The notes under the pieces were generated by a model. The model did no database searches. It was not told the origin of the DNA and saw nothing but the letters and a program-made list of their open reading frames with translations. Source: JANMZO01 sp963763135 (lineage in GTDB: Bacteria; Actinomycetota; Acidimicrobiia; Acidimicrobiales; JANYDT01). From it: DNA of 64,000 nucleotides. This document shows, one piece after another, positions 1 to 8,448 of this stretch (the first letter of the stretch is position 1; every line of letters starts with the position of its first letter). Location: NCBI GenBank assembly GCA_963763135.1, contig CAVXNJ010000005.1, positions 62,001-126,000 on the forward strand, read 5' to 3'. The translations under genes and the position numbers were made by a program.

Positions 1-326
1 AACAGGGGCATCACCTGAAACAGCCAGGTCAGGAGATGAAGCGGGGCCAACCTGTCGAGAGCGTTACCACCGGACAACCGGCCCGCCGAATTCAGCCGAA
101 CATCGGCGGCCAGCCAGTGGCCGAGTGCGACGGCGCACATCGCGAGCGCACGGTAGGCGTCAATAGCTCGGTTGCGGGTGGCCGGCGTAGCAGACGCCGA
201 GACGGCAGCCGAGGAACGATCGAGCGAGGCTCGGTTGCGGGTGGCCGGCGTAGCAGACGCCGAGAGGGCGATCGAGGGACGAGCGGGCGAGGGCCGGGTA
301 GCCGGAGCGGCAAGCTTTGTGGTCAT
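1..326 (-). CDS. Acyltransferase-3 family membrane protein, N-terminal part
   Basis: An open frame reads leftward from an ATG at 324-326 to the window edge, so only the first 108 residues are present. After an Ala/Pro/Thr-rich head, residues from about 53 read RAIDAYRALAM, then a VALGHWLAADV stretch and later LTWLFQVMPL. This is the typical start of the OafA/YrhL-type acyltransferase-3 family, whose members are multi-pass membrane proteins that acylate sugars or other surface molecules; GHW holds the family's conserved first-helix His. The head contains a duplicated block (ASATPATRNRA twice, 21 residues apart). An in-frame GTG at 354-356 is an alternative start. The substrate cannot be told. 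Confidence 0.75.
   Translation of the reverse strand, partial: MTTKLAAPATRPSPARPSIALSASATPATRNRASLDRSSAAVSASATPATRNRAIDAYRALAMCAVALGHWLAADVRLNSAGRLSGGNALDRLAPLHLLTWLFQVMPL
166..265. repeat. Two 37-bp direct repeats, 63-bp period, inside the acyltransferase start
   Basis: Positions 166-202 and 229-265 carry the same 37 bases. The period of 63 bp is 21 codons, so the duplication keeps the reading frame of the acyltransferase-3 gene and lengthens its cytoplasmic head. Confidence 0.85.
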
Positions 327-383
327 GGATCCAGTGTCGGGAAACCCGACAACCACTCACAGCCCCACCATCCCCCAGTCTTT

Positions 384-401
384 CCTGGGTTGCCGCCCAG
401 G
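384..401. terminator. Short GC hairpin between two minus-strand genes
   Basis: CCTGGG and CCCAGG form a 6-bp stem with a 6-base loop, lying between the end of the hotdog gene (451) and the start of the acyltransferase gene (326). No T-run follows, so terminator function is a guess. Confidence 0.3.
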
Positions 402-450
402 TTGGGCCGTTCGACCCACTGGCGGCCTGACCGCCGGGGCGAACCGGTCG

Positions 451-1212
451 TTACCGGTTGACCCGGGGCTTGTAGATCGCCGTGTGGTGGATGTGCGCGG
501 CCAATTCGTTTTCAGCGTGGATGGTCATGTCGAGTTCCACGATCTCGTGGCCCTTGCGGTCGTATCGGTCGCGTACGACGGAACGTGCTTCGATCCCGGC
601 CTCCAGGCGGACCGGAGCGAAAAGCGAGATGTCGCTTCCGACATGGATCCACGGGCCCATACGTACGCTGGTCGCGAGCGCTTCGTTGGCCGCCAACAGA
701 AGAACTCCGGGGTGCCACAGCTTCGCTTCTTCCCATCGGCCGGGTTCGATGTTCACCGACGTAAGATATGCATCCATATGTTCTGACGATGCGGTGTAGC
801 TCAGCGTGGCCAGTGCGGTGCCTGGTGCCAGCGAACTCGCACTCGCCTCGGGACGCGGCTTGGGGGCCGGCGCCGTCGGCAGGGCGTCGCCAACAAACGG
901 TACAGGCGTCGTCGATGCGCGACCCTCAACGCATTCGCTGCCACTGCTGTCGATGAGGCTCACGATGCCGCTGTCGGAACATGTCGCAGTCACCGTGTCG
1001 TTTTCGTAGATCGGCTGCAGCAGGCGCATGTTCAACCGACCCGAGTCGCACCAGGAGAATCCGAATGTGTCGATCACCGCCTCGATCACGTACGCAAAAG
1101 AGGTGACACCGGGTACCAGACCACCGCGAAATCCGTATTGCACCGCCACATCATCGGCGTGGATCCGGTTCTCGGAATTGTGAGCAAAATTCTTCGCGAC
1201 GAACACAGACAT
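451..1212 (-). CDS. MaoC-like / hotdog-fold protein
   Basis: About 253 residues. Near the N-terminus it reads NRIHADDVAVQYGF then GGLVPGV, resembling the H-x-D...G...PG pattern of MaoC-type hydratases and related double-hotdog proteins acting on acyl thioesters. The length fits a double hotdog. I chose the ATG at 1212 because the protein then begins directly before the conserved region; an upstream in-frame start at 1299 would add 29 residues of no family character. No Shine-Dalgarno is obvious. It reads away from the YjbR gene and toward the acyltransferase gene. Enzymatic function is inferred from fold only; the substrate is unknown. Confidence 0.6.
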   Translation of the reverse strand: MSVFVAKNFAHNSENRIHADDVAVQYGFRGGLVPGVTSFAYVIEAVIDTFGFSWCDSGRLNMRLLQPIYENDTVTATCSDSGIVSLIDSSGSECVEGRASTTPVPFVGDALPTAPAPKPRPEASASSLAPGTALATLSYTASSEHMDAYLTSVNIEPGRWEEAKLWHPGVLLLAANEALATSVRMGPWIHVGSDISLFAPVRLEAGIEARSVVRDRYDRKGHEIVELDMTIHAENELAAHIHHTAIYKPRVNR

Positions 1213-1337
1213 GTTGGCAAGGTTAGGTACCAATCCGACTGGCTCCCAACCGAACCACTGTGGTTTCGGGCACAGTGGCCACTCACCGTTCACCGGCACG
1301 CCACATGTGCACCGCTTCGTCGGTAGTGTGCTGTTCC

Positions 1338-1724
1338 GTGAAGGCGGAATCTGACCCCACGCGACCTCTCGACTTCGTCCGCTCGGTGGTCCTCGCGTTT
1401 CCCGGAACTTCCGAGCGACTCAGTCACGGCTCGCCCACGTTCTTCGCCGGAAAGAAGACCTTCGCGAACTATGTCGACAACCATCACGGCGACGGACGAC
1501 TTGCGTTGTGGGCGGCCTGCACGCCGAGCGACCAGCAGGCGCTGCTGACCGAAAACCCGGTGGGTTTCTTCCTTCCGCCGTACGTCGGACACCGCGGATG
1601 GATAGGCATTCACCTCAACAAGGGCCTCTCAGATGAGGAGATCGCTGAACTTCTCGAAGACGCGTACCGACTCGTCGCCACGAAGACGCTCTTGGCTCAA
1701 CTCGACGCTCGGTCCCCGGAGTGA
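1338..1724 (+). CDS. MmcQ/YjbR family protein
   Basis: About 128 residues matching the YjbR fold (CyaY-like): LDFVRSVVLAFPGTSE at the start, then GSPTFFAGKKTFANY, and a C-terminal helix with DEEIAELLEDAYRLVA. Family members are small, often annotated as DNA-binding, with poorly known function. Start taken as the GTG at 1338; in-frame ATGs upstream at 1260 and 1305 precede the conserved part and are less likely. Its TGA overlaps the GTG start of the following FAD enzyme (1721), suggesting translational coupling and co-transcription. Confidence 0.75.
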   Translation: MKAESDPTRPLDFVRSVVLAFPGTSERLSHGSPTFFAGKKTFANYVDNHHGDGRLALWAACTPSDQQALLTENPVGFFLPPYVGHRGWIGIHLNKGLSDEEIAELLEDAYRLVATKTLLAQLDARSPE

Positions 1725-3319
1725 ACGCGTCGGCCCCGAAGAACATCGCGATCGTCGGGGCCGGGGTGGCGGGTCTGGCGTCGGCCCTCATGCTCGGACG
1801 TGCCGGTCACACGATCACGGTCTTCGAGCGCGATCCGCTGAGCGATGTTGACGCGGGCGACGCCGACGAGGCGTTCGAACACGATCGTCGGGGCGCGCCA
1901 CAAACCCGGCACAGCCACGCGTTTCTGGCCCGGCTCCGCAATCTGCTGCGGGACCGCTATCCCGATGTCCTTGACCGTCTCCATGCCGCCGGCGCGACCG
2001 ACCTCCGATTTGTGGATTCGACGCCGTTCATTGACGCTCCGCCGGAACCGGGCGACGACGACCTCACCATGCTCGCATGCCGCCGAACCACCTTCGACTG
2101 GGTGCTGCGCCGCGCCGTGGAAGCAGACGGACACACGACGATCCGAAGCGGCGTCGAGGTATCGGGCCTGGCCGGCTCGCTCGATCGGGTCACTGGCGTC
2201 GTGCTCGCCGACCGGACCACCGAGTCCTTCGATCTCGTAATCGTGGCCACCGGGCGGCACGGATCGTTGCCTCGTTGGCTCGAGGACATGGGGGCCGCGC
2301 CCATCCCGGAGATCCGCGGTGAATCAGGAATCGCGTTCTTTTCGCGCTACTACCGACTCCGTTTCGGTTTCGATTTTCCTCGCCTGCCCGAACCGATCGG
2401 CGGGGATCTCCGCTATCTGAAGTATGCGATATTCCCAGGCGACAACGGCACGTTCGCCATTTCCCTGGCGGCGCCTAGCGAGGACACCGAGTTACGAAGG
2501 CTGCTCGACGATGAGGTCCGCTTCGACGCGGCAGCCCTGGCGATTGCAAGTACGGCGTCTTATCTCGACGGACGCGCCGTGCCGATCAGCGGTGTGCATG
2601 CCAAATCCGGGTTGATCAATCGATGGCGCGATTTCGTCGTCGACGGAACTCCGGTTGCCGTCGGGGTGTTCGCGGTCGGCGACGCGCTGATTCTGACGAA
2701 CCCCCTGTACGGCCGCGGGTGCACGACCGGGGTCTGGAGTGCGCAGTTGCTGGCCGATGCGTTGGCGGCCCATCCCGACGACCTGTCGGCCACCGCCCTC
2801 CACTACGACACCGAGGTGTGCCGTCATCTCAAACCCTGGGTGTTGTCGACCATACGCATCGACAACGAAACGCGCCGGGTCTCGTCGGCCGACCTCGAAG
2901 AAACCGACGTCGAAGAAACCGACGTCCAAGGATCCGACGTCGAAGGATCCCGCGTCGAGGGCGATTCGACCGACCCCACGGCCCTTTGGTGGACGATTAT
3001 GCGCGACGGGCTGCGCATCGCCATGAAGTCCGACATCGAGGTGTTGCGCGCGGTAGGTCGCCACTTCAACATGCTCACGGCCCCGAACCAGTTGATCGAC
3101 GACGCTGATTTCGTGGCTCGCGTGACGGCTTCGTGGAACGGGCGCGATTCACTCGCCCCGATGCCCCCGCTGGGCCCGAGCCGCAGCGAGCTGATGAAGC
3201 GTCTGGCCCGCCTCCGCACGAATGCCACGCCGCTTCGTCGACCGATTCTGGCCGAGGGGACCGACCTCAGCGAACGATCGGGTGCCAGCGCGGCTCCAGC
3301 GAACGGCGTCGGCTCCTGA
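1721..3319 (+). CDS. FAD-dependent oxidoreductase / monooxygenase-like
   Basis: 532 residues. The N-terminus has a Rossmann FAD-binding motif (IVGAGVAGLASALML, then VFERD with the ribose-binding acidic residue). It is followed by a TRHSHAF segment and a second nucleotide-binding stretch near VAVGVFAVGDAL, where FAD phosphate contacts usually lie. This pattern is typical of flavoprotein hydroxylases and epoxidase (LasC-like) relatives. The GTG start overlaps the YjbR stop. Unusual: residues about 389-414 are a run of five-residue acidic repeats (EETDV, EETDV, QGSDV, EGSRV) encoded by near-identical 15-bp units, inserted in the C-terminal part. Substrate unknown. Confidence 0.75.
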   Translation: MNASAPKNIAIVGAGVAGLASALMLGRAGHTITVFERDPLSDVDAGDADEAFEHDRRGAPQTRHSHAFLARLRNLLRDRYPDVLDRLHAAGATDLRFVDSTPFIDAPPEPGDDDLTMLACRRTTFDWVLRRAVEADGHTTIRSGVEVSGLAGSLDRVTGVVLADRTTESFDLVIVATGRHGSLPRWLEDMGAAPIPEIRGESGIAFFSRYYRLRFGFDFPRLPEPIGGDLRYLKYAIFPGDNGTFAISLAAPSEDTELRRLLDDEVRFDAAALAIASTASYLDGRAVPISGVHAKSGLINRWRDFVVDGTPVAVGVFAVGDALILTNPLYGRGCTTGVWSAQLLADALAAHPDDLSATALHYDTEVCRHLKPWVLSTIRIDNETRRVSSADLEETDVEETDVQGSDVEGSRVEGDSTDPTALWWTIMRDGLRIAMKSDIEVLRAVGRHFNMLTAPNQLIDDADFVARVTASWNGRDSLAPMPPLGPSRSELMKRLARLRTNATPLRRPILAEGTDLSERSGASAAPANGVGS

Positions 3320-3329
3320 TTCGTTCAGA

Positions 3330-3367
3330 ACGCGGGTCAGGAAACGAGGACGCGGGGTCAGGAAACG
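3330..3367. repeat. Short direct repeat between convergent genes
   Basis: ACGCGGGTCAGGAAACG occurs at 3330-3346 and, with one extra G, at 3350-3367. The second copy overlaps the stop of the minus-strand gene ending at 3358. No function can be assigned. Confidence 0.6.
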
Positions 3368-4164
3368 CTGGTTTTGAACAGCTCAGGAGCCGGCGGGCAG
3401 TCGGCGCGCCGCCAGGCCGCGTCGAATGTCGACGCCCCGGTTGGCCCCACCACGGAGGTGAACAGCGCCGCGGGTACCACGTCGAGATCGGTGTCCCACG
3501 GGTCGGCGGCGTCCTGCACGCGGTCAAGGTAGGCCTGCCACAGGCGCCCGGGCAGTACGCGACCCACGCCGGCCACGCACCAGACCTCCTTGCCGGCCTG
3601 GGCCGCGACAGCGGCCGCCGACAGCGACCCGGCAGTCGCCGTGATGCCCGACTCCCCGAGGCCGATGGCCTCGATCAGAACAACATCGGCGGTGGCCGCG
3701 GCTCCGCCCACGCCCCGTTCGTCGACCAGCGTGGCGTCGGTGCCCACCCGCTCGAGCCGACGGACCAGCGAATGGCCTTCGCCTCGCGAATCAACGACGA
3801 GCACGTCGAGATCACCACGCTTTGCGATCGCCGGCGCGGTGACCTCCGGCCACCCCAGAAGGAGGACCATCGAATCTTCGGGCAGCAGTGACACCAGATG
3901 CGAGGCGGTGAGGTCGTTTTCCAGTTCGTCGGCCGCCACCCACGCTTCCGAGGCCGGTTCCGGTGAACCGAGCACCCGAGCGGCGAGCCACCAGATCGCT
4001 GCGGCATTGGGCTGGCGATCCACGAGCCGTCGACACGCCGTCACCAGCGCGGCCGGATCCCGACTGAACGACGCCAGTGCGCCCGCTGCTTCGCGAACGA
4101 GCAACGACGGCCCGGTTTCGTCGGAGGCACGGGCCACATAGCGGAGACGCTCGATGGGATGCAC
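3358..4164 (-). CDS. eIF2B-like (ISOCOT-fold) conserved protein
   Basis: 268 residues. The N-terminal helical part (IERLRYVARASDETG, then SLLVREAAGAL) and the C-terminal Rossmann-like part (VLVVDSRGEG; ATADVVLIEAIGLGE; VWCVAGVGRVLP) resemble the alpha/beta/delta subunits of eIF2B and related sugar-phosphate isomerase-like proteins. In bacteria such proteins are mostly uncharacterised. The ATG at 4164 is preceded by a GGTGGA-like stretch. It is convergent with the FAD enzyme and divergent from the thioredoxin-like gene. I give the fold as likely and the function as unknown. Confidence 0.5.
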   Translation of the reverse strand: MHPIERLRYVARASDETGPSLLVREAAGALASFSRDPAALVTACRRLVDRQPNAAAIWWLAARVLGSPEPASEAWVAADELENDLTASHLVSLLPEDSMVLLLGWPEVTAPAIAKRGDLDVLVVDSRGEGHSLVRRLERVGTDATLVDERGVGGAAATADVVLIEAIGLGESGITATAGSLSAAAVAAQAGKEVWCVAGVGRVLPGRLWQAYLDRVQDAADPWDTDLDVVPAALFTSVVGPTGASTFDAAWRRADCPPAPELFKTSVS

Positions 4165-4429
4165 GAGTCCACCCTACCGGTCCACGACGCCAACGTGAGA
4201 GTCGAGCATCGCGAATTCACCATTCCTCGGGTCCGCACGAACTTGGACGTCGGTGCGGTCGCGGCGCGGTCGCGGCTGGGTCTTGGCCGGGTCAGAGCCA
4301 CGGCAGATCCCGGGCGCTACGACGTCTTTCGGCATTTCGGCTTCGAGAACTGACAAATCCGGGACTTCTTGCTCTTTTCCGGGTCCGGATATCACGTCGA
4401 CCCCCATCCGTCGACTACCTTTTTGCGCC
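4165..4429. other. Divergent intergenic region, 265 bp
   Basis: This lies between the starts of the eIF2B-like gene and the thioredoxin-like gene, so it should hold both promoters. I could not pick a convincing -35/-10 pair. No repeat or hairpin stands out. Confidence 0.4.
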
Positions 4430-4918
4430 GTGGCTGCTAATCCGCCAAGCGAACTTATACTGACCCCGCTCACCGGCAAGGGGTTTCCCATTTCCGCCTA
4501 CCTGGTGCAAACGCACCTGTTGGTGGTTGCTCTCGACCCCTTCACCAACGAGGCGGCGTGGCTTCTCAACACGGCCGTGCGGGTGTTGCAGACCTTCGAA
4601 CAGGCTGACTGCCGGGTGGCATTCCTGATGACAGGCGCCGACGCAGATGAGTCCCGTCAGTTCCTCGGACCGCATGCAAGGGAGATTCTCACCTTCCCCG
4701 ATGCGAACCGCTCGATCACGAAGGCCTTCGGCTTGGAGCGCGTTCCGGCGATCATCCACATCGGCTCCGACGGCAAGGTCGTCAACGCGGCCGAAGACTG
4801 GAACCCCGACACCTGGCAGGTCGTGACCGACGAGTTGGCCCGCATGATGCGTTGGACCGGCCCGGTGCTGCCGAATGCCAAGGATCCCGGCGCGTTCGTG
4901 GGTACAGCGGCCGTCTAA
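4430..4918 (+). CDS. Thioredoxin-like fold protein without CxxC
   Basis: 162 residues from a GTG at 4430. The order of elements (LLVVALDPFTNEA; a central segment ending AFLMTG; AFGLERVPAIIHI with the cis-proline type VPA; then GKVVNAAEDW) is that of thioredoxin or peroxiredoxin-like domains. No CxxC or peroxidatic Cys is visible, so redox catalysis is unlikely. No signal peptide. An open frame extends upstream to 4253 but lacks family character. Function unknown. Confidence 0.6.
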   Translation: MAANPPSELILTPLTGKGFPISAYLVQTHLLVVALDPFTNEAAWLLNTAVRVLQTFEQADCRVAFLMTGADADESRQFLGPHAREILTFPDANRSITKAFGLERVPAIIHIGSDGKVVNAAEDWNPDTWQVVTDELARMMRWTGPVLPNAKDPGAFVGTAAV

Positions 4919-5269
4919 GACAGTCCCGGCGGCCTCGACTGGCGTCAGGTCAGTCCCGACTGGCGTTAGGTCAACCCGGCTGGCGTCAGATCAGACGCCG
5001 TCGAAACTGATCAGACCCCTTCGAAACCCCTCAATACAGCGCTTAGCGCGCGATTTTGAGCCGTTCAGCCCGTTATTTTGGGTATTTCGGGAGAAAATCC
5101 TAACTTTCGCTTAGAAAGCTACGGTTTTGCGTCGATAACTAGTGGTGTGCGGACATGGGTCTGCCAACCCCACCACATGACTTTCAGCCAGACACCCCTC
5201 ACAACTCGTCGCAAACCGCGTACAACCGACGCACGATTCGTTCATTGCGGGTCGATTGACTTCAGCGTC
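4919..5269. other. 351-bp gene-free stretch before the NlpC/P60 gene
   Basis: It contains a 21-bp tandem repeat (4936-4998) and, further on, a more AT-rich stretch (about 5075-5150) likely to hold the promoter of the peptidase gene. I looked for a ydaO-type (c-di-AMP) riboswitch, which often precedes such genes in actinobacteria, and did not recognise its conserved blocks. Confidence 0.5.
4936..4998. repeat. Three tandem 21-bp repeats
   Basis: Units at 4936-4956, 4957-4977 and 4978-4998 share CGACTGGCGTCAGGTCA with few changes. They sit directly after the stop codon of the thioredoxin-like gene. Confidence 0.75.
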
Positions 5270-6571
5270 ATGCAACGCAGAGTTCGACGAATGACAATTC
5301 CGGTAGTGACGGTCTCGGTGATCCTGGTCGTGTGCGCATTCAACGGCGGGGTGCTCGGCACCGGCATGTTGGGCGCCAGCGCCGAGGCGGCAAAATCGAC
5401 CAAACCCGACCCCACCATCCCGGTTCCACTCAGCAACGGCCCCGGTACTGCGCCTTCGACATCGTCGCCGCGTACCACGTCGCCGGCCGGACCCCCCGCC
5501 GCGCCGGTGATCCTGCTGCCGCCACCCCCGCCGGTCAACATTCCCTACATCGTGCTGAGTCCTTCCGATGGAAGCAGCCAGAACGCTCCGGCCGGACCGT
5601 CAGTTCCCGCACCGTTGGCGACGGTTCCGGTTCCGCCCACTGCGGTTCCGACTCCCGCTCCGGTGGCAACCACCGCACCGACGACGAAGCCGGCATCGAA
5701 GACGGTTAAGACGACCACCACAACCACCCGACTCAAGAAGGTCAGCCAGACCACGACGACCGTGGTGGCCTATGACCTTGAGACGGTTCCGGCGGTTGCA
5801 CCCGGTTCGGCTCGACCCGGCGCCTCCGTGGCGGGTGTCGTGATCCTCGCCGATGCCTCGAAGGGGACATCCGGCGCCGGAGGGTTGACCCCGCCCACCT
5901 CGTCGTCGGGCTCCCCCACCACGCCGACGACGTCGGCCGCACCAGCCCCGCCTCCTACCGTGCCGGTTCCGTTGGCAACCACCCAGACGACCTTTCCCGT
6001 TTCGCCGCTCCCGACGGTTCTGATCACGCCAGTACTGACCCGCAACACCCCCACGGTTCCCACGACGGCACCACCGCCGGGCACCCCGCCGACGGTCCCC
6101 GTTCCCATGGATGGCTCGACCCCGGCCGACACCGATGTGCCGACGATCCCGACCACGACCAAACCGAAGGTCTACGTGTTCGTCGGCCGACAGGACTACG
6201 ACGTGGTTCCTCCCGTTTCACCGTTGGCGGCCGACGTCGTGACATGGGCTCTCGCCCAGGTTGGCCAGCCCTACCTTTGGGGTGGTGAAGGCATCGGCGG
6301 CTTCGATTGTTCCGGCCTGTCGAAGATGGCCTGGTTGAGCGTCGGTATCCGGCTCACCCATCAGTCAACGGTGCAGTTCAAAGAGACGGTGCGTCTCAAC
6401 GTCGCCGACCTCGAACCGGGCGACCTCGTGTTCTACGGTGACCCGATCCACCACCTCGGGATCTACATCGGCGACGGCAAGATGGTGGAAGCCCCCCGTC
6501 AGGGCATTCCCGTGCGGATCGCCGCAATCAAGCGTCGCGACATCGTCGGAGCCGGACGCATCCGGTACTGA
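5270..6571 (+). CDS. Secreted NlpC/P60 cell-wall peptidase with long Pro/Thr-rich stalk
   Basis: 433 residues from the ATG at 5270. The basic start (MQRRVRRM) and a hydrophobic stretch (IPVVTVSVILVVCAF) make a signal peptide. Residues about 45-315 are a low-complexity Pro/Thr/Ala/Val linker. The C-terminal 115 residues are an NlpC/P60 domain: FDCSGL carries the catalytic Cys (about C347) and HHLGIYIG the catalytic His (about H395), with GDLVFY between them. Such enzymes cut peptide cross-links of peptidoglycan, typically at cell separation. Longer N-terminal frames exist upstream but would bury the signal peptide. A strong hairpin follows the stop. Confidence 0.85.
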   Translation: MQRRVRRMTIPVVTVSVILVVCAFNGGVLGTGMLGASAEAAKSTKPDPTIPVPLSNGPGTAPSTSSPRTTSPAGPPAAPVILLPPPPPVNIPYIVLSPSDGSSQNAPAGPSVPAPLATVPVPPTAVPTPAPVATTAPTTKPASKTVKTTTTTTRLKKVSQTTTTVVAYDLETVPAVAPGSARPGASVAGVVILADASKGTSGAGGLTPPTSSSGSPTTPTTSAAPAPPPTVPVPLATTQTTFPVSPLPTVLITPVLTRNTPTVPTTAPPPGTPPTVPVPMDGSTPADTDVPTIPTTTKPKVYVFVGRQDYDVVPPVSPLAADVVTWALAQVGQPYLWGGEGIGGFDCSGLSKMAWLSVGIRLTHQSTVQFKETVRLNVADLEPGDLVFYGDPIHHLGIYIGDGKMVEAPRQGIPVRIAAIKRRDIVGAGRIRY

Positions 6572-6586
6572 CTCTGCACCGCGGCG

Positions 6587-6633
6587 GATTGTGGAGGGTT
6601 TCCCACTCAGGTAATCCGCGTACCTCCACAATC
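6587..6633. terminator. Bidirectional hairpin terminator
   Basis: GATTGTGGAGG and CCTCCACAATC form a perfect 11-bp stem with a 25-base loop, placed between the convergent NlpC/P60 and TIGR03086 genes. Position argues for a shared terminator; there is no long T-run. Confidence 0.6.
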
Positions 6634-6674
6634 ACACTCCACGGCAGGTCGTCGGGGCTACGACCTCAGGGGCC

Positions 6675-7340
6675 TCAGGGCTGACGGCCGCTGAACGCCA
6701 CGAGGCGGTCGATCACCGGCGCATCTTCGGCGACGCTGACCGGGTCGACGAACGGGTCCTTGAAGTTGGCAGCCATTTCCGGCGGCATCGCCGCCCGGGC
6801 CACGTCGTAGATCGCTCGGCGACCTTCGACCGGCAGCAATGTGGTCATCGCGGAGTAGGCCACCTGAAGCACATCGTCGTTCCAGGCCGGTTGCTGGTCG
6901 GTGGCCTTGGCGAGGTCCCAGGTGTGGACGGACACTTCGTTTACGTAGCGGGTCAGGGCCACGCCGCCAACGTCCTTCCCCCACGGCACGAGGACGTCTC
7001 GGGTCAGAACGGCGTCGTCTGACCACACGTTCTCAACCCGGTCGACTTCGGCGTTCCAGGCGGCGATGAAGTCGGCGTCGGCCACTCCCCCGGCGAATCC
7101 GGGAACCGTGAACGGTGAAGCGCCGGTGCCGACGACGGCAATCCGCTCCAGTACCCCGATCAGGTGTTGGATCATCTTGCGGGCGTTGAAGTCTTCACAG
7201 GGGGTCTGCCGGTCGAGCTGATCGGGCCGAACGCCGGCAATCACCGAGCCGGCCAGGTTGGTCGCCCGTCCGAACACGGAGCGGATGTCGTCGGAGGGGA
7301 GCGAGGCGAAGAGTTGGGCGGGGGCGTTTGTTGTTGTCAT
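6675..7340 (-). CDS. TIGR03086-family (DinB / mycothiol-dependent isomerase-like fold) protein
   Basis: 221 residues from the ATG at 7340, which has an AGGA Shine-Dalgarno about 8 bases upstream. Family features: QTPCEDFNARKMIQHL near residue 50 with a metal-ligand-type His, and NEVSVHTWDLAKAT near residue 150 with a second conserved His. Proteins of this actinobacterial family share the DinB four-helix bundle with mycothiol-dependent maleylpyruvate isomerase and usually bind a divalent metal; substrates are mostly unknown. Divergent from the dehydrogenase at 7457. Confidence 0.75.
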   Translation of the reverse strand: MTTTNAPAQLFASLPSDDIRSVFGRATNLAGSVIAGVRPDQLDRQTPCEDFNARKMIQHLIGVLERIAVVGTGASPFTVPGFAGGVADADFIAAWNAEVDRVENVWSDDAVLTRDVLVPWGKDVGGVALTRYVNEVSVHTWDLAKATDQQPAWNDDVLQVAYSAMTTLLPVEGRRAIYDVARAAMPPEMAANFKDPFVDPVSVAEDAPVIDRLVAFSGRQP

Positions 7341-7456
7341 GAGCACATCCTGCGGGACTAAACCGGCCATCTTCTGACCGGTTTAAAAGGATCCCGGGAG
7401 TCTGGTGCGCCAGGCGATCGAGGGTCCGGCGTGAGTTGGGTTTAGGCTCCACGGCT

Positions 7457-8407
7457 ATGCGTGCTGCCGTCATCGAAAACCGTGCCCTGACCGTTGTCGA
7501 CCGACCCGATCCGGTTCCCGGAACCGGCGAATTGCTTGTGCGGGTGAGGGCCGCCGGACTCAACAACGCCGACCAGATGCAGATCGTCGGTGGCTATCCG
7601 GCTCCCCCCGGATCACCTACCGACATCCCCGGCCTTGAACTTGCGGGCGAAGTCGCTGCAATCGGACCGAACGTGTTCCGCTTCAAGGTCGGCGACCGGG
7701 TCATGGCGGTGGTCGGCGGTGGAGCGATGGCCGAGTTGTGCGTGATGCACGAACGCACGGTGATCGCCGTCCCCGACGCACTCGATTGGGAGGCAGCGGG
7801 AGCATTTCCCGAAGCGTTCACGACCGCTCACGACGCGCTTGTCACGCAGTGCGGCCTCGTCTCGGGCGAGCGGGTGTGTGTGCACGGCGCGGCCGGAGGT
7901 GTCGGCATGGCCGGCGTCCAGATCGCCGCGGCATTCGGTGCCACGGTGACGGCCACGGTACGCAACGAGGCGTTGCGGGCCCAGGTTGAGGCGCTCGCTC
8001 CGGGCTCGGTGAAGGCCGTCGACTCAGCGGGCTTCGGTCAACACGGACCGTTCGACGTGGTGCTCGAACTCATCGGTGCCGGCAACCTGACCGAGAACCT
8101 ACGTGCACTTAATATTGGTGGCCGCATCAGCGTGATCGGTGTCGCCGCCAGCGGCGGCAAGGGCGAACTCGACATGCTGACCCTCATGCAGAAGCGGGCC
8201 CGCATCCACGGTTCAACACTTCGGGCCCGTCCACTTGAGCAGAAGGCCGATGCTGCCGCCCGGGTTGAGCGGAGCGTCATCCCTCATGTTGCGTCGGGTC
8301 GGATCACCGTGCCGATCGTGGCGGCGTTTCCGCTGGACCAGATCACCGACGCGTACGCCCGCTTCGCCGCCGGGGGCAAGTTCGGCAAGATCGTCGTCAC
8401 GCCCTGA
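7457..8407 (+). CDS. Zinc-type alcohol dehydrogenase-like / NADPH:quinone reductase family
   Basis: 316 residues from the ATG at 7457. GroES-like N-terminal domain (MRAAVIENRALTVVDRPDP; GLNNADQMQ; PGLELAGEV) and Rossmann cofactor domain (VCVHGAAGGVGMAGVQIA). The Cys/His set that binds zinc in true alcohol dehydrogenases is absent, so it belongs with the quinone oxidoreductase or enoyl-reductase branch that uses NADPH. In-frame codons upstream to 7436 are unlikely to be used. The CDP-alcohol phosphatidyltransferase gene follows within about 40 bases. Confidence 0.85.
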   Translation: MRAAVIENRALTVVDRPDPVPGTGELLVRVRAAGLNNADQMQIVGGYPAPPGSPTDIPGLELAGEVAAIGPNVFRFKVGDRVMAVVGGGAMAELCVMHERTVIAVPDALDWEAAGAFPEAFTTAHDALVTQCGLVSGERVCVHGAAGGVGMAGVQIAAAFGATVTATVRNEALRAQVEALAPGSVKAVDSAGFGQHGPFDVVLELIGAGNLTENLRALNIGGRISVIGVAASGGKGELDMLTLMQKRARIHGSTLRARPLEQKADAAARVERSVIPHVASGRITVPIVAAFPLDQITDAYARFAAGGKFGKIVVTP

Positions 8408-8448
8408 TAGGTGTTCCGCTGAGTACCGAGCCCTCGTCGGTCCCTTCG

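Noticed and set aside
4919..5269. ydaO (c-di-AMP) riboswitch before the NlpC/P60 gene
   Set aside because: Expected from other actinobacteria, but the conserved blocks could not be recognised in this leader.
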